A stretch of DNA of 51,178 bases, taken from the NCBI GenBank assembly GCA_051011115.1, contig JBPCUN010000003.1, positions 1 to 51,178 of the forward strand. Direction: 5' to 3'. The notes below the pieces were generated by a model. The model was given only the letters and a program-made list of their open reading frames with translations. It was not told the origin of the DNA and did not search any database. Positions 8,112-17,195 of this stretch are shown one piece after another. A program made the position numbers and the translations under genes. The stretch comes from Profundicola sp051011115. Its GTDB lineage: Bacteria > Bacteroidota > Bacteroidia > Flavobacteriales > Weeksellaceae. The number at the start of each line of letters is the position of its first letter. Positions within the stretch are counted from its first letter, which is position 1.

Positions 8112-10997
8112 ATGAATAAAGTTTTAATAATGCTATTTACCGTGTTTGGTTTTAGCTTAATGGCTGCACAAAACGGTACAGTTCGAGGAGAAGCCTTTGA
8201 CTCAATGACGGTAGATCCATTGCAAGGGTTAACTGTGAAAACAGCCGATGGCTCTCAACAAACATCTACAGATTTAGAAGGAGCTTTTAATCTTGAATTA
8301 GCACCGGGCGTATACACCATCATCATAGCTGGGGACAATTATTATGAGCAAAAAATAGAAGATGTAGAAGTTACTGCGAACGAAGTTAATTATATAGGTG
8401 AGTTATTTTTAGATGAAAGTTTATTAACTACTGATCAAAGTGTAGAGCTTGAAGGTATTGTGGTTACCGCAGCGCAAAGCAATAATACAGAGACGGCTTT
8501 ATTAAAAATGAAGAAAAAGTCCGTGATTATGCTAGACGGTATATCAGCTGCAAAAATGGAATTAGCGGGTGATGGTAATGCGGTAGATGCAGCTAAACGA
8601 GTAACGGGAGTTTCTGTAGAAGGTGGTAAGTATGTGTATATAAGAGGTCTAGGTGATAGATATTCTAAAACAACCTTAAACGGGTTTGAGATTCCAGGTT
8701 TAGACCCAGACAAGAATACCATTCAAATGGACATTTTCCCAACTAGTTTAATGGACAATGTTATGGTATCTAAAAATTTTACTGCGGATCAGCCAGCTGA
8801 TTTTACAGGAGGTATTATGAATATTAAAACCAAAGACTTCCCAAAAAATAAGTTTATGTCTATTTCTGCAGGTATCGGATATAACCCAGATATGCATTTC
8901 AATAGTGATTATATCACTTATGAAGGTGGAGGAACAGATTTTTTAGGCTTTGATGATGGAACTAGAGAATTACCTTCAAATGCTTTAACTGATAAGCTAC
9001 CTTACTTAGGAAGTAATTCTGCTCAAGAAGTTGCAACATTTATGAATCAATTTAATTCAACTTTAGCTCCTGAAAACAAAAGCAGTCTGTTAGACTTCGA
9101 TATGAGTTTCTCTATGGGAGATCAAATCAGTTTAAAGAATTCTACCAATGAGAATAGAAGACAGTTAGGATATGTATTGTCTCTATCATATAAGAATAAG
9201 ACTAAATTTTATGATGACGATTATTATGGACAGTATGTAAGAGATATTGATGTGAATAATACTGAAATGTTATTAGAGAAAGAGCAAAAAGGTTCTCTTG
9301 GAGTGAATTCGGTATTAGCAGGAATCTTAGGAGGGGTAGCTTATAAAACTAATAACTCTAAGTATGTATTAAATTTAATGCATTTACAAAATGGGGAAAA
9401 ATCTTCTAGTGTATTAGATATTGTAGCCGAATCACCCTCAGGTGTAACATCTCAATTTAAAGGGTTCGCTTATACTTTAGGTTATAATGAGAAGTCATTA
9501 TCCAATTTATCATTGCACGGTACTCATGCTTTTCCAGAATCTGATTGGGAATTAGAATGGGGTATTTCACCAACATTGTCTAAGGCATCAGACCCAGATT
9601 TACGTAGAACCGCTTATGAGACTACAACTGGTAAAATTAAATTTAATGCCGGTGGTGCAGGGATGCCAACAAGATATTGGAGAGAATTAAACGAATACAA
9701 TGTTGCAAGTAAGATTGACTTAGTAAAAGATTTATCTTTATTTAATGAAGATGCTAAATTAAAATTAGGTGCTAGCAACACTTATAAAAATAGAGACTAT
9801 AGTATTTTATCCTATAATGTACAGTTTTACGGTCCTCAGTTTGATTGGATTGGTGATGGGAATGAGGTTTTCAGTCCAGATTATCTAAATACAGGTCAAG
9901 TATATTTCTCTACATCTTTTATAGATGATAAAATTAATCCTAATGAATATGAATCGAATTCTAATAATATCGCAGGATATGCTTCATTGGAATTTAATCC
10001 AATAGCAAATCTAAAAGCGATTTTAGGTGTTAGAGCAGAAAATTATGTATTGAAGCATACTGGTCGCCCAATTGATGTGAAGAGACCAGAGCAAAGATTG
10101 GATAACGATGAGGTTTTAAATTCATTAGACTTCTTTCCAAGTGTGAACTTGATTTATGAAGCTACAAGTAGAATGAATATGCGTGGTTCATTTACTAAGA
10201 CCATTGCAAGACCTTCATTTAAAGAGATGTCTTACGCACAGATATTAGACCCTATTTCTCAAGTTACCTTTAATGGAGGTTTATTTGAATTGGGTGACTG
10301 GAAAGGTAATTTGGTAGAAACTAGAGTTAATAATTTCGATTTACGTTGGGAATACTATATGAATAATTCAGAAATGTTCTCTCTAAGTGGTTTCTATAAG
10401 ACATTTGACGACCCAATTGAATTAGTATTAATCGCTTCTTCCGCGTCAATCAATGTACAACCTCGTAACGTAGGAGATGGTAAAGTAATCGGTGGAGAAT
10501 TTGAGTTTAGAAAGAACTTTGATTTTGTATCAGCAGACCTTGAAAACTTAAGCTTAAACGCCAATGTAACTGTTGTTAAATCTACGATTGAAATGACAGA
10601 AATGGAGTATCAAGATAGAAAAGCCTATGAGAAGAATGGGGAAAACATAGAGAGAGAGCGTGATATGGCGGGTCAAGCGCCTTATATCATCAATGCTGGA
10701 TTTACTTATACTACACCAGATAATGATATGGAATATGGTTTATTCTATAATGTAAAGGGAAGTACATTAAACTTCGTAGGTAATGGTCTGAGACCAGATA
10801 TCTATAGTAACCCATTTCATAAATTAAACTTTAGTTTAGTGAAGAAATTTGGAGACTCTGTAGTTGATCTTAAAATAGATAATATTTTAGGAGATAATGA
10901 AGAAGATGTTTACAGATCATTCGATGCAGCGGATCAAGTATTTCAAAGCCGTAGTTTAGGTAGAACAATTAGCATTGGTTATAAATATTCTTTTTAA
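8112..10997 (+). CDS. TonB-dependent outer-membrane receptor with carboxypeptidase-like N-terminal domain
   Basis: The 961-residue protein begins with a signal peptide (about 1-19, ending MAAQ), then a carboxypeptidase-regulatory-like beta domain (about 20-100), a plug domain (about 130-250, with YVYIRGLGDRYSKTTLNG), and a long 22-strand-type beta-barrel ending SIGYKYSF with the usual terminal Phe. I chose the ATG at 8112 because it is preceded by the typical TAAAAATAAATTT leader and gives a clean signal peptide; a TTG at 8094 would add six residues on top of the terminator. No SusD-like gene is adjacent. It would import a ligand too large or too scarce for porins, using TonB energy. The substrate is unknown; the PhoBR-like neighbour suggests phosphate- or organophosphate-linked uptake. 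Confidence 0.93.
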   Translation: MNKVLIMLFTVFGFSLMAAQNGTVRGEAFDSMTVDPLQGLTVKTADGSQQTSTDLEGAFNLELAPGVYTIIIAGDNYYEQKIEDVEVTANEVNYIGELFLDESLLTTDQSVELEGIVVTAAQSNNTETALLKMKKKSVIMLDGISAAKMELAGDGNAVDAAKRVTGVSVEGGKYVYIRGLGDRYSKTTLNGFEIPGLDPDKNTIQMDIFPTSLMDNVMVSKNFTADQPADFTGGIMNIKTKDFPKNKFMSISAGIGYNPDMHFNSDYITYEGGGTDFLGFDDGTRELPSNALTDKLPYLGSNSAQEVATFMNQFNSTLAPENKSSLLDFDMSFSMGDQISLKNSTNENRRQLGYVLSLSYKNKTKFYDDDYYGQYVRDIDVNNTEMLLEKEQKGSLGVNSVLAGILGGVAYKTNNSKYVLNLMHLQNGEKSSSVLDIVAESPSGVTSQFKGFAYTLGYNEKSLSNLSLHGTHAFPESDWELEWGISPTLSKASDPDLRRTAYETTTGKIKFNAGGAGMPTRYWRELNEYNVASKIDLVKDLSLFNEDAKLKLGASNTYKNRDYSILSYNVQFYGPQFDWIGDGNEVFSPDYLNTGQVYFSTSFIDDKINPNEYESNSNNIAGYASLEFNPIANLKAILGVRAENYVLKHTGRPIDVKRPEQRLDNDEVLNSLDFFPSVNLIYEATSRMNMRGSFTKTIARPSFKEMSYAQILDPISQVTFNGGLFELGDWKGNLVETRVNNFDLRWEYYMNNSEMFSLSGFYKTFDDPIELVLIASSASINVQPRNVGDGKVIGGEFEFRKNFDFVSADLENLSLNANVTVVKSTIEMTEMEYQDRKAYEKNGENIERERDMAGQAPYIINAGFTYTTPDNDMEYGLFYNVKGSTLNFVGNGLRPDIYSNPFHKLNFSLVKKFGDSVVDLKIDNILGDNEEDVYRSFDAADQVFQSRSLGRTISIGYKYSF

Positions 10998-11017
10998 CTT
11001 AATTTTATCTAATAGAG

Positions 11018-11048
11018 AAAACCATCCAATTTATTGGGTGGTTTTTTG
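11018..11048 (+). terminator. Rho-independent terminator after TonB receptor
   Basis: AAAACCATCC (11018-11027) pairs with GGGTGGTTTT (11036-11045) with one G-T, an 8-nt loop and a T tract to 11047. It lies 20 bp after the receptor stop codon. Confidence 0.8.
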
Positions 11049-11120
11049 TTTACAATATCTTAACTTTGTATTGGGTAATAAGTATTAATTTTATAGTTAC
11101 TAATTTAAAAACAAATAATT

Positions 11121-11921
11121 ATGAGAAAATTCTATTTTTTATTAGCTGTAATATTTTCAGCTACGACTATTTCTGCTCAAAATTTAGCTTTTGACGGAGC
11201 TGATTTTGAAGATTTTGCTGCATTTGAGGCAGGGTTAAATTCTTATGGATTACAAGACTATGCTACGCAAGGTGTTGGTGAAGGTGTAGATGGATCTAAT
11301 TCTTTAAGTATCGTTGGTACGCCAACTAGAAACGATTATGTATTTACTGCGACAGCTCCAGAGGGATTGCCAGCGGATATTACAGAAATTTTCTTTTTTG
11401 TAAAAGGTACTTCACCATCTAAGTCAATTTCTATGAACCTTTATGATAATGCAGGTGATTATTATAAATTCAATGGGGGTGAAATTACTAATGCAGATGT
11501 AGTTTTAGAAGCTGAAGGTTCTAACCAATATGCTGGATCAATTGATACCAAAGGAAACTGGACTAAAGTTTCTTTAAACCTAGAAAACATCAGTAACTAT
11601 AGTACCGATGCATCTGCTAATTTCTTTGCTCTAAAAGTTGGTAAAGAATCAGCATTCGATATTGATGTAGATAATTTTTACTTAGTATCAAAGTCTATGG
11701 GAACTATTGAATTAGGATTAAACAAAAATACCTTAAAAGTTGCTGTAGCACAAGATAACTTAGTTTTTGAAGGGTCTGATGTAAAAGCTGTAGAGGTATA
11801 TAATTTAAACGGGCAAAAAGTTGCAAATTCAACTTATATTGGCGGTTTAGAAAAAGGAGTTTACATCGCTGTAGTAGAAGATAACAAAGGAAATAAATCT
11901 AGCGTGAAGTTTGTAAAATAA
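11121..11921 (+). CDS. Secreted T9SS-sorted protein with jelly-roll-like domain
   Basis: The 266 residues start with a signal peptide (about 1-19, ending TISAQ). A beta-rich domain follows (about 20-190, FDGADFEDFAAFEAGL to DVDNFYLVSK), whose pattern resembles carbohydrate-binding jelly rolls. The C-terminal 75 residues, with VEVYNLNGQKV, GLEKGVYIAVVED and final SSVKFVK, are a type A C-terminal sorting domain for type IX secretion, so the mature protein is released or anchored at the surface. I see no catalytic motif. It follows the receptor gene behind a terminator and may share its regulation. It ends in front of a perfect hairpin at 11952. Confidence 0.85.
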   Translation: MRKFYFLLAVIFSATTISAQNLAFDGADFEDFAAFEAGLNSYGLQDYATQGVGEGVDGSNSLSIVGTPTRNDYVFTATAPEGLPADITEIFFFVKGTSPSKSISMNLYDNAGDYYKFNGGEITNADVVLEAEGSNQYAGSIDTKGNWTKVSLNLENISNYSTDASANFFALKVGKESAFDIDVDNFYLVSKSMGTIELGLNKNTLKVAVAQDNLVFEGSDVKAVEVYNLNGQKVANSTYIGGLEKGVYIAVVEDNKGNKSSVKFVK

Positions 11922-11951
11922 ACCTTGCACATCACAATTTATAATTTTTTA

Positions 11952-11987
11952 AATAAAGCCTGAAGTTTTTAAATTTCAGGCTTTATT
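11952..11987 (+). terminator. Hairpin terminator after T9SS protein gene
   Basis: AATAAAGCCTGAA (11952-11964) pairs perfectly over 13 bp with TTCAGGCTTTATT (11975-11987), with a 10-nt loop. The stem ends in TTTATT but the T tract is short, so termination may be incomplete. Confidence 0.65.
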
Positions 11988-12077
11988 GATTTATACAAAT
12001 TTTTAATTATTAAAATATGGGGCTTACTTTCCTCAAAATTTCTGATATTTGTATGACCACCTATAAAGCTTCTCGTT

Positions 12078-13100
12078 ATGTATCCATTCATCAAAAAAGC
12101 ACTTTTTAAATTAAAGCCAGAAAATGCACATTTCCTTTCTATGGGTATGTTGTCATATATTCAAACTTTGCCTTTTGCTAGAATTATATTAGAGAATAAG
12201 CTTGTGGTTCATGACCCAAAACTTCAAACTTCCTTATGGGGTATTGACTTTAAAAACCCTGTGGGACTAGCCGCAGGCTTTGATAAAGATGCTAAATATA
12301 TAGATGAGTTAGCACATTTAGGCTTTAGCCATATAGAAATTGGAACGCTAACACCTAAACGACAAGCAGGAAACCCTAGACCAAGGCTATTTAGATTAAT
12401 AGATGATAACGCACTCATTAACCGCATGGGATTCAATAATGGTGGCGTAGATGCAGCAGTAGAACGATTGAAGAAAGTAAAAACCAATATCATTATAGGT
12501 GGGAATATCGGGAAAAATAAAACTACTCCCAATGAACATGCGGTAGATGATTATGTATACTGCTTCAGAAAACTTTATGATTATGTAGATTATTTTGTAG
12601 TGAATGTGAGTAGTCCTAACACCCCAAACTTACGTGCATTACAAGAAAAAGAGCCATTAAAGGAAATATTAATGAAGCTACAGGATGTTAATGCATCTTT
12701 AGGCAAAAATCGCCCTGTACTCTTAAAAATCGCCCCAGATTTAACGAATCACCAATTAGATGATATCATAGAAATTGTTGAAGAAACAAAACTTGCTGGG
12801 ATTGTAGCTACTAATACGACAATCAATAGAGAAAGCCTGCATCGTGATGAGCCTCTAAGATTAGAAAAGGGGGGATTAAGTGGAAAACCACTAAAGGATA
12901 GGAGCACAGAAGTGATTCAATACATTACAGATAAGAGCCATGGAAAAATTAAAATAATCGGTGTAGGTGGAATTTTTGATGGCAAAGATGCGCAAGAAAA
13001 ATTGAATGCTGGGGCTAGCTTAGTTCAAGTTTATACGGGTTTCATATATCAAGGGCCTACAATAGTCAGAGACATTTGTAAATATTTAATTAAAAAGTAA
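12078..13100 (+). CDS. pyrD: Dihydroorotate dehydrogenase, class 2 (quinone-dependent)
   Basis: Oxidises dihydroorotate to orotate in pyrimidine synthesis, passing electrons to membrane quinones. The 340 residues match class 2. The N-terminal helical stretch (about 1-40) is the membrane-association region that class 1 enzymes lack. Conserved FMN and substrate motifs are present: NPVGLAAGFDKD (60-71), IEIGTLTPKRQAGNP, NRMGFNNGG, and NVSSPNTPNLR, where Ser179 corresponds to the class 2 catalytic serine. Class 1 would have Cys there. It stands alone, convergent with the M3 peptidase gene, with a possible bidirectional hairpin between them. Confidence 0.97.
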   Translation: MYPFIKKALFKLKPENAHFLSMGMLSYIQTLPFARIILENKLVVHDPKLQTSLWGIDFKNPVGLAAGFDKDAKYIDELAHLGFSHIEIGTLTPKRQAGNPRPRLFRLIDDNALINRMGFNNGGVDAAVERLKKVKTNIIIGGNIGKNKTTPNEHAVDDYVYCFRKLYDYVDYFVVNVSSPNTPNLRALQEKEPLKEILMKLQDVNASLGKNRPVLLKIAPDLTNHQLDDIIEIVEETKLAGIVATNTTINRESLHRDEPLRLEKGGLSGKPLKDRSTEVIQYITDKSHGKIKIIGVGGIFDGKDAQEKLNAGASLVQVYTGFIYQGPTIVRDICKYLIKK

Positions 13101-13119
13101 AAATTTAGAATTCACACTA

Positions 13120-13161
13120 TAGAAAATGGGCATAGATGAAGATTCAACCATGCCCCTTCTA
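13120..13161. terminator. Possible bidirectional terminator between pyrD and M3 peptidase gene
   Basis: TAGAA with GGGCAT (13120-13133) pairs with ATGCCC and TTCTA (13150-13161) across a small internal loop; the apical loop is 16 nt. It sits between two convergent stop codons. There is no long T tract, so the call is tentative. Confidence 0.35.
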
Positions 13162-13180
13162 TTGTATATGAAAAGTTTAT

Positions 13181-15214
13181 CTACTTCGTTACCAAACCAG
13201 CACGCTTGAATAAGGCATCTGGCTTAGGCTCTTGACCACGAAATTCTTTGTATAATTTCATTGGGTCTATAGTTCCACCAGCACTTAGCAGTTTATAAAA
13301 TTTCTGTGCGGTAAGCGGATCGAAGATTCCATTTTGTTTAAAGAAATCAAAAGCATCTGCATCTAAAACTTCTGCCCATTTATAGCTATAATAACCAGAA
13401 GAATATCCTCCTTGGAAGATGTGAGAAAAAGCAGTACTCATATTTGTACCCTCAATTTTCGGGTATAGTTGAGTCCCCTCAAAAGCTTTAGTTTCATATA
13501 GATCTACATTTTCAATTCCTCTTGGGTCTACGCCATGCCATGCCATGTCTAATTTACCAAAGCTAATTTGTCTTAATGTTTGATAACCTTCCATAAATTG
13601 AGCAGATTGTATAATTTTATAGATCAATTCCATAGGGATCACCTCACCTGTTTTGTAATGTTTAGCAAAAAGCTTTAAGGCCTCTGGTTCATAACAATAA
13701 TTCTCCATAAACTGCGATGGAAGCTCTACAAAATCCCAATACACATTGGTTCCAGCCAAGCTCTCATACTGTGTATTAGCTAATAAACCATGTAACGCAT
13801 GCCCAAATTCATGAAAAAGTGTAGTAACCTCGTTAAAAGTCAATAGAGAAGGTTCATTCTCCGTTGCTTTAGTAAAATTACAAACAATAGAAATCTGTGG
13901 TACTTTATGCTGATTCTTTAATATGGAACCATCACGATAAGAAGTCATCCAGGCACCAGCACGTTTTCCTTTTCTAGGGAAGAAGTCGGTGTAAAAGATA
14001 CCCATCACCACATCATCGCTATTTTTCACTTCATAGACTTTCACATCTGGGTGATACACCTCTATGGAATCATTTGGAATAAAAGAAATTCCATATAATT
14101 TATGGGCAATTTTGAATGCACCTTCTACTACATTATTCAGCTCAAAATAAGGTTTTAACTCCTCTTCACTTAGATTGAATTTCTCCTTTTTCACTTTTTC
14201 AGCATAATAAGCATGATCCCAAGGCATTAATTCTTCAATCTGATCTTCTCGTTTTGCATAATCTTGTAATAAAGCGATATCTCTTTCTGCAAAGGGTTTC
14301 GCTTTAATTAATAGATCTTCTAAGAACTCATTCACTTTTTCAGGTGATTTGGCCATGCGTTCTTCTAAGACAAAATCTGCATGGGTAGCATAACCTAAGA
14401 GTTGTGCTCTATCGTATCGCAGTTTTACAATCTCCTTGATATGATTGGTGTTGTTGTGTTCATTATGTTGAAAAGCTTTTGCACCATTTGCTTTATAAAG
14501 CTCTTCTCTTAATTTGCGATTATTCGCAAACTTCATAAATGGTAAGTAGCTAGGCATTTGTAAAGTGAATATCCAACCTTCCATGTCATGATCTTTGGCT
14601 TCTGCAGCGGCCATATCTTTTACTGCTTCTGGTAAACCATCCAAATCACTTTTGTTGGTAAGGTGTAATTGGTATTCATTGGTTTCTGCCAATACATTTT
14701 GACCAAATTGTAGGCTTAATGTAGCTAGTTTTTTATCAATCTTTCTTAGTTTTTCTTTTTTCTCAGCTGAAAGCAAAGCACCATTGCGACTAAAACTTTT
14801 GAAGGTTTTACGCAATAGTTGTAATTGTTCTGCGGATAAATCAAAAGAATCTCTATTGTCATAAACTTGCTTAATTTTCTCAAATAATGGCTCGTTTAAT
14901 CGAATATCATTATTAAACTCTGAAAGAAGAGGTGAGATGTTTTGCGCAATAGCCTGTATTTCATCTGAAGTTTCAGCGGAGTTTAAATTAAAAAATATAG
15001 ATGTTATACGGCTTAATTTTTCTCCGCTTAAGGCTAAAGCTTCTACCGTATTTTTAAAATCCGGAATTTCTTTATTTTCTATAATATCCTTTACTTCTGC
15101 TTTGGCTTCTGCGATGGCAGAATGTATAGCGGGCTCAAAGTCAGAAGTTTTAATTTTTGTAAAAGGAGGTGTTTGATATGGAGTTTGAAAGGGTTGTTTA
15201 TTTAAAATATTCAT
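13181..15214 (-). CDS. M3-family oligopeptidase / dipeptidyl carboxypeptidase
   Basis: A zinc metallopeptidase of 677 residues with the M3 signature HEFGHALHG (His468, Glu469, His472) and the third zinc ligand Glu497 in DFVELPSQFMENY. The Gly- and Tyr-rich loop GGYSSGYYSYKWAEVLDADAF near the C-terminus is typical of the Dcp/oligopeptidase A branch. There is no signal peptide, so it acts on short peptides in the cytoplasm. Dcp and PrlC-type enzymes share these motifs and cannot be separated here. It is 44 bp upstream of a secreted-protein gene on the same strand in genomic order, but that gene is transcribed first. Confidence 0.95.
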   Translation of the reverse strand: MNILNKQPFQTPYQTPPFTKIKTSDFEPAIHSAIAEAKAEVKDIIENKEIPDFKNTVEALALSGEKLSRITSIFFNLNSAETSDEIQAIAQNISPLLSEFNNDIRLNEPLFEKIKQVYDNRDSFDLSAEQLQLLRKTFKSFSRNGALLSAEKKEKLRKIDKKLATLSLQFGQNVLAETNEYQLHLTNKSDLDGLPEAVKDMAAAEAKDHDMEGWIFTLQMPSYLPFMKFANNRKLREELYKANGAKAFQHNEHNNTNHIKEIVKLRYDRAQLLGYATHADFVLEERMAKSPEKVNEFLEDLLIKAKPFAERDIALLQDYAKREDQIEELMPWDHAYYAEKVKKEKFNLSEEELKPYFELNNVVEGAFKIAHKLYGISFIPNDSIEVYHPDVKVYEVKNSDDVVMGIFYTDFFPRKGKRAGAWMTSYRDGSILKNQHKVPQISIVCNFTKATENEPSLLTFNEVTTLFHEFGHALHGLLANTQYESLAGTNVYWDFVELPSQFMENYCYEPEALKLFAKHYKTGEVIPMELIYKIIQSAQFMEGYQTLRQISFGKLDMAWHGVDPRGIENVDLYETKAFEGTQLYPKIEGTNMSTAFSHIFQGGYSSGYYSYKWAEVLDADAFDFFKQNGIFDPLTAQKFYKLLSAGGTIDPMKLYKEFRGQEPKPDALFKRAGLVTK

Positions 15215-15258
15215 TATAAAATTTTACGTGAAAAATCAATTATTATTCCAAATGGAAT

Positions 15259-16059
15259 TTAGTTCAGTTCTATCAATTCCCATTGCTGAAAATCTGACGT
15301 TTTTTCATAGCTTAAATTCCCCTGTGCATCCTTATAGCCTATGGTGTAATAAGAGGTTCCTTGAGGCGTATTGATTTTGACATGATAAATCCCTTCTAGT
15401 TTGGCAGGGTAAAAATGCGCCAGAACTTTAGAGTTTTTCACATCTAACACCATTATTTCATTGTTATTAAGCGCTGTAATTTTGATGTCAGTGTTCTTGT
15501 AAGTACTGTTTTGCTCTTCAATAGTATATGTTTTGGTTGTAGGCTTGGTTTGCTTCTCTTTAGGTAACATCTTTTGATAAGCTGGTGGAGTGGTAGTCTT
15601 AGTAACAATCGTTACTTCATTTTTAGTTGGGTTTACGATATCGTCTTGCGCATCAGAATCAACAATTTTACTCATTAATTTCTCTAATGCATCACTAAAC
15701 CCTTTTTGATAATCCTTGATGTTGGATTCTGCTTCTTGTTCTAGGACTACGCTATTATTACAATCTGATAATTTTATTGTCAATTTATTTCTGAACATCG
15801 TTCCTGTATCCAATAAATCTGCGGTAAGGACTCTACAAGGATTTAGTTTAGCCTCCTCTGGCCAATATTGTCTTTGTGAAGGGAGAGGTTCGTAATTCTT
15901 TTTCTTAAGCCAAATCTTCAATTGATTGTTTAAGGAGTATTCATTCGCATCAAAATCACTGAATTTTATTGGAACTGACACATACTTATAGTCAGAAACT
16001 TCTTGTGCATAATTGAAAATAAGACAGAAAAAAGATAAGATTGTTAGTGTATATTTCAT
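15259..16059 (-). CDS. Secreted protein of unknown function
   Basis: The 266 residues begin with a clear signal peptide (ILSFFCLIFNYAQ, cleavage near residue 19). The N-terminal half is a mixed alpha/beta domain with two cysteines (CRVLTADLLD and LSDCNN) that could form a disulfide. A Thr/Lys-rich linker (about 145-180, VTIVTKTTTPPAYQK) leads to a C-terminal beta-rich part ending FQQWELIELN. I recognise no family. It diverges from aroC and is probably co-transcribed with the M3 peptidase gene downstream (44 bp gap). Confidence 0.7.
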   Translation of the reverse strand: MKYTLTILSFFCLIFNYAQEVSDYKYVSVPIKFSDFDANEYSLNNQLKIWLKKKNYEPLPSQRQYWPEEAKLNPCRVLTADLLDTGTMFRNKLTIKLSDCNNSVVLEQEAESNIKDYQKGFSDALEKLMSKIVDSDAQDDIVNPTKNEVTIVTKTTTPPAYQKMLPKEKQTKPTTKTYTIEEQNSTYKNTDIKITALNNNEIMVLDVKNSKVLAHFYPAKLEGIYHVKINTPQGTSYYTIGYKDAQGNLSYEKTSDFQQWELIELN

Positions 16060-16106
16060 GTAGAAAACTTTGTTTAAAGATAATGATTTTCTGTGTATTG
16101 AATTTC

Positions 16107-16114
16107 TATCTTTG
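16107..16114 (+). promoter_or_regulatory. Candidate -7 box for aroC, very close to the ATG
   Basis: TATCTTTG is a perfect TAnnTTTG match ending 5 nt before the aroC ATG at 16120. Transcription would then start at or next to the start codon, giving a leaderless or nearly leaderless mRNA. No clear TTG -33 box is seen at 17-20 nt. Confidence 0.4.
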
Positions 16115-16119
16115 TAAAT

Positions 16120-17181
16120 ATGTTTAATTCAATTGGTAAAATATACAAACTCACCACTTTTGGAGAGAGTCATGGGGCGGCAATAGGTGGAATCATAGAT
16201 GGTTGTCCCGCTGGTCTATCTATAGATTTTGAGAAGATTCAATATGAAATGAATCGTAGAAAACCAGGCCAATCCAATATTGTGACCCAACGCAAAGAGG
16301 CTGATGCAGTTGAATTTCTAAGTGGTATTTTTGAAGGTAAAACGACGGGTACGCCTATAGGCTTTCAAATTAGAAATACCAACCAGAAGTCTCAAGATTA
16401 TGACCATAATGCACAAGCTTACCGGCCGTCCCATGCCGATTACGTGTATGACAAGAAGTACGGTATTCGTGATTATAGGGGAGGAGGACGTTCTTCTGCT
16501 AGAGAAACTGCCAATTGGGTGGTGGCAGGTGCTATTGCCAAACAGTTAATCCCCAATATTCAGATTCATGCGTGGGTTTCTAGTGTTGGTGATTTATTTT
16601 TAGAAAAACCTTATCAGGATATTGATTTTAGTAAGATAGAAGATAATATCGTTCGTTGTCCAGATTCAGAAGTGGCGGCCCAAATGATTGATAAAATTAA
16701 GCAAGTTCGAAAAGAGGGAGATACGGTAGGTGGCACAGTCACTTGTGTCCTACAAAATATACCTATCGGATTGGGTGAGCCTATTTTTGATAAACTGCAT
16801 GCACGATTAGCCCACGCGATGATGTCCATCAATGCCGTAAAAGGTTTTGAATATGGAAGTGGTTTTTGTGGCGCCAAAATGAAAGGATCAGAACATAATG
16901 ATATTTTGAACTCTGATGGATCCACACAATCTAATTTATCTGGTGGAATACAAGGCGGAATCTCCAACGGCATGGATATTTATTTTCGAGTAGCCTTTAA
17001 ACCTGTAGCAACGTTGATGCAAACGCAACCGACCATTAATGCTGTTGGCGAAGAGGTAGATTTACATGGCAAAGGAAGGCACGATCCATGTGTGGTGCCC
17101 CGAGCAGTTCCTATTGTGGAGGCTTTAGCTGCGATGGTCATGGCAGATTTTAGTTTGTTGGCGAAGTTGAGGAGGTTTTAG
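16120..17181 (+). CDS. aroC: Chorismate synthase
   Basis: Makes chorismate from EPSP in the last common step of aromatic amino-acid synthesis, using reduced FMN. The 353 residues match the family. The signatures are complete: GESHGAAIGGIIDGCPAG near the N-terminus, RKPGQSNIVTQRKE, the Arg-rich loop YRGGGRSSARET, GGIQGGISNGMDI, and GRHDPCVVPRAVPIVEA near the C-terminus. The ATG follows a candidate promoter by only 5 nt. aroQ of the same pathway lies about 4 kb away but is not in the same operon. Confidence 0.98.
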   Translation: MFNSIGKIYKLTTFGESHGAAIGGIIDGCPAGLSIDFEKIQYEMNRRKPGQSNIVTQRKEADAVEFLSGIFEGKTTGTPIGFQIRNTNQKSQDYDHNAQAYRPSHADYVYDKKYGIRDYRGGGRSSARETANWVVAGAIAKQLIPNIQIHAWVSSVGDLFLEKPYQDIDFSKIEDNIVRCPDSEVAAQMIDKIKQVRKEGDTVGGTVTCVLQNIPIGLGEPIFDKLHARLAHAMMSINAVKGFEYGSGFCGAKMKGSEHNDILNSDGSTQSNLSGGIQGGISNGMDIYFRVAFKPVATLMQTQPTINAVGEEVDLHGKGRHDPCVVPRAVPIVEALAAMVMADFSLLAKLRRF

Positions 17182-17195
17182 GGTTATTTTCTGCT

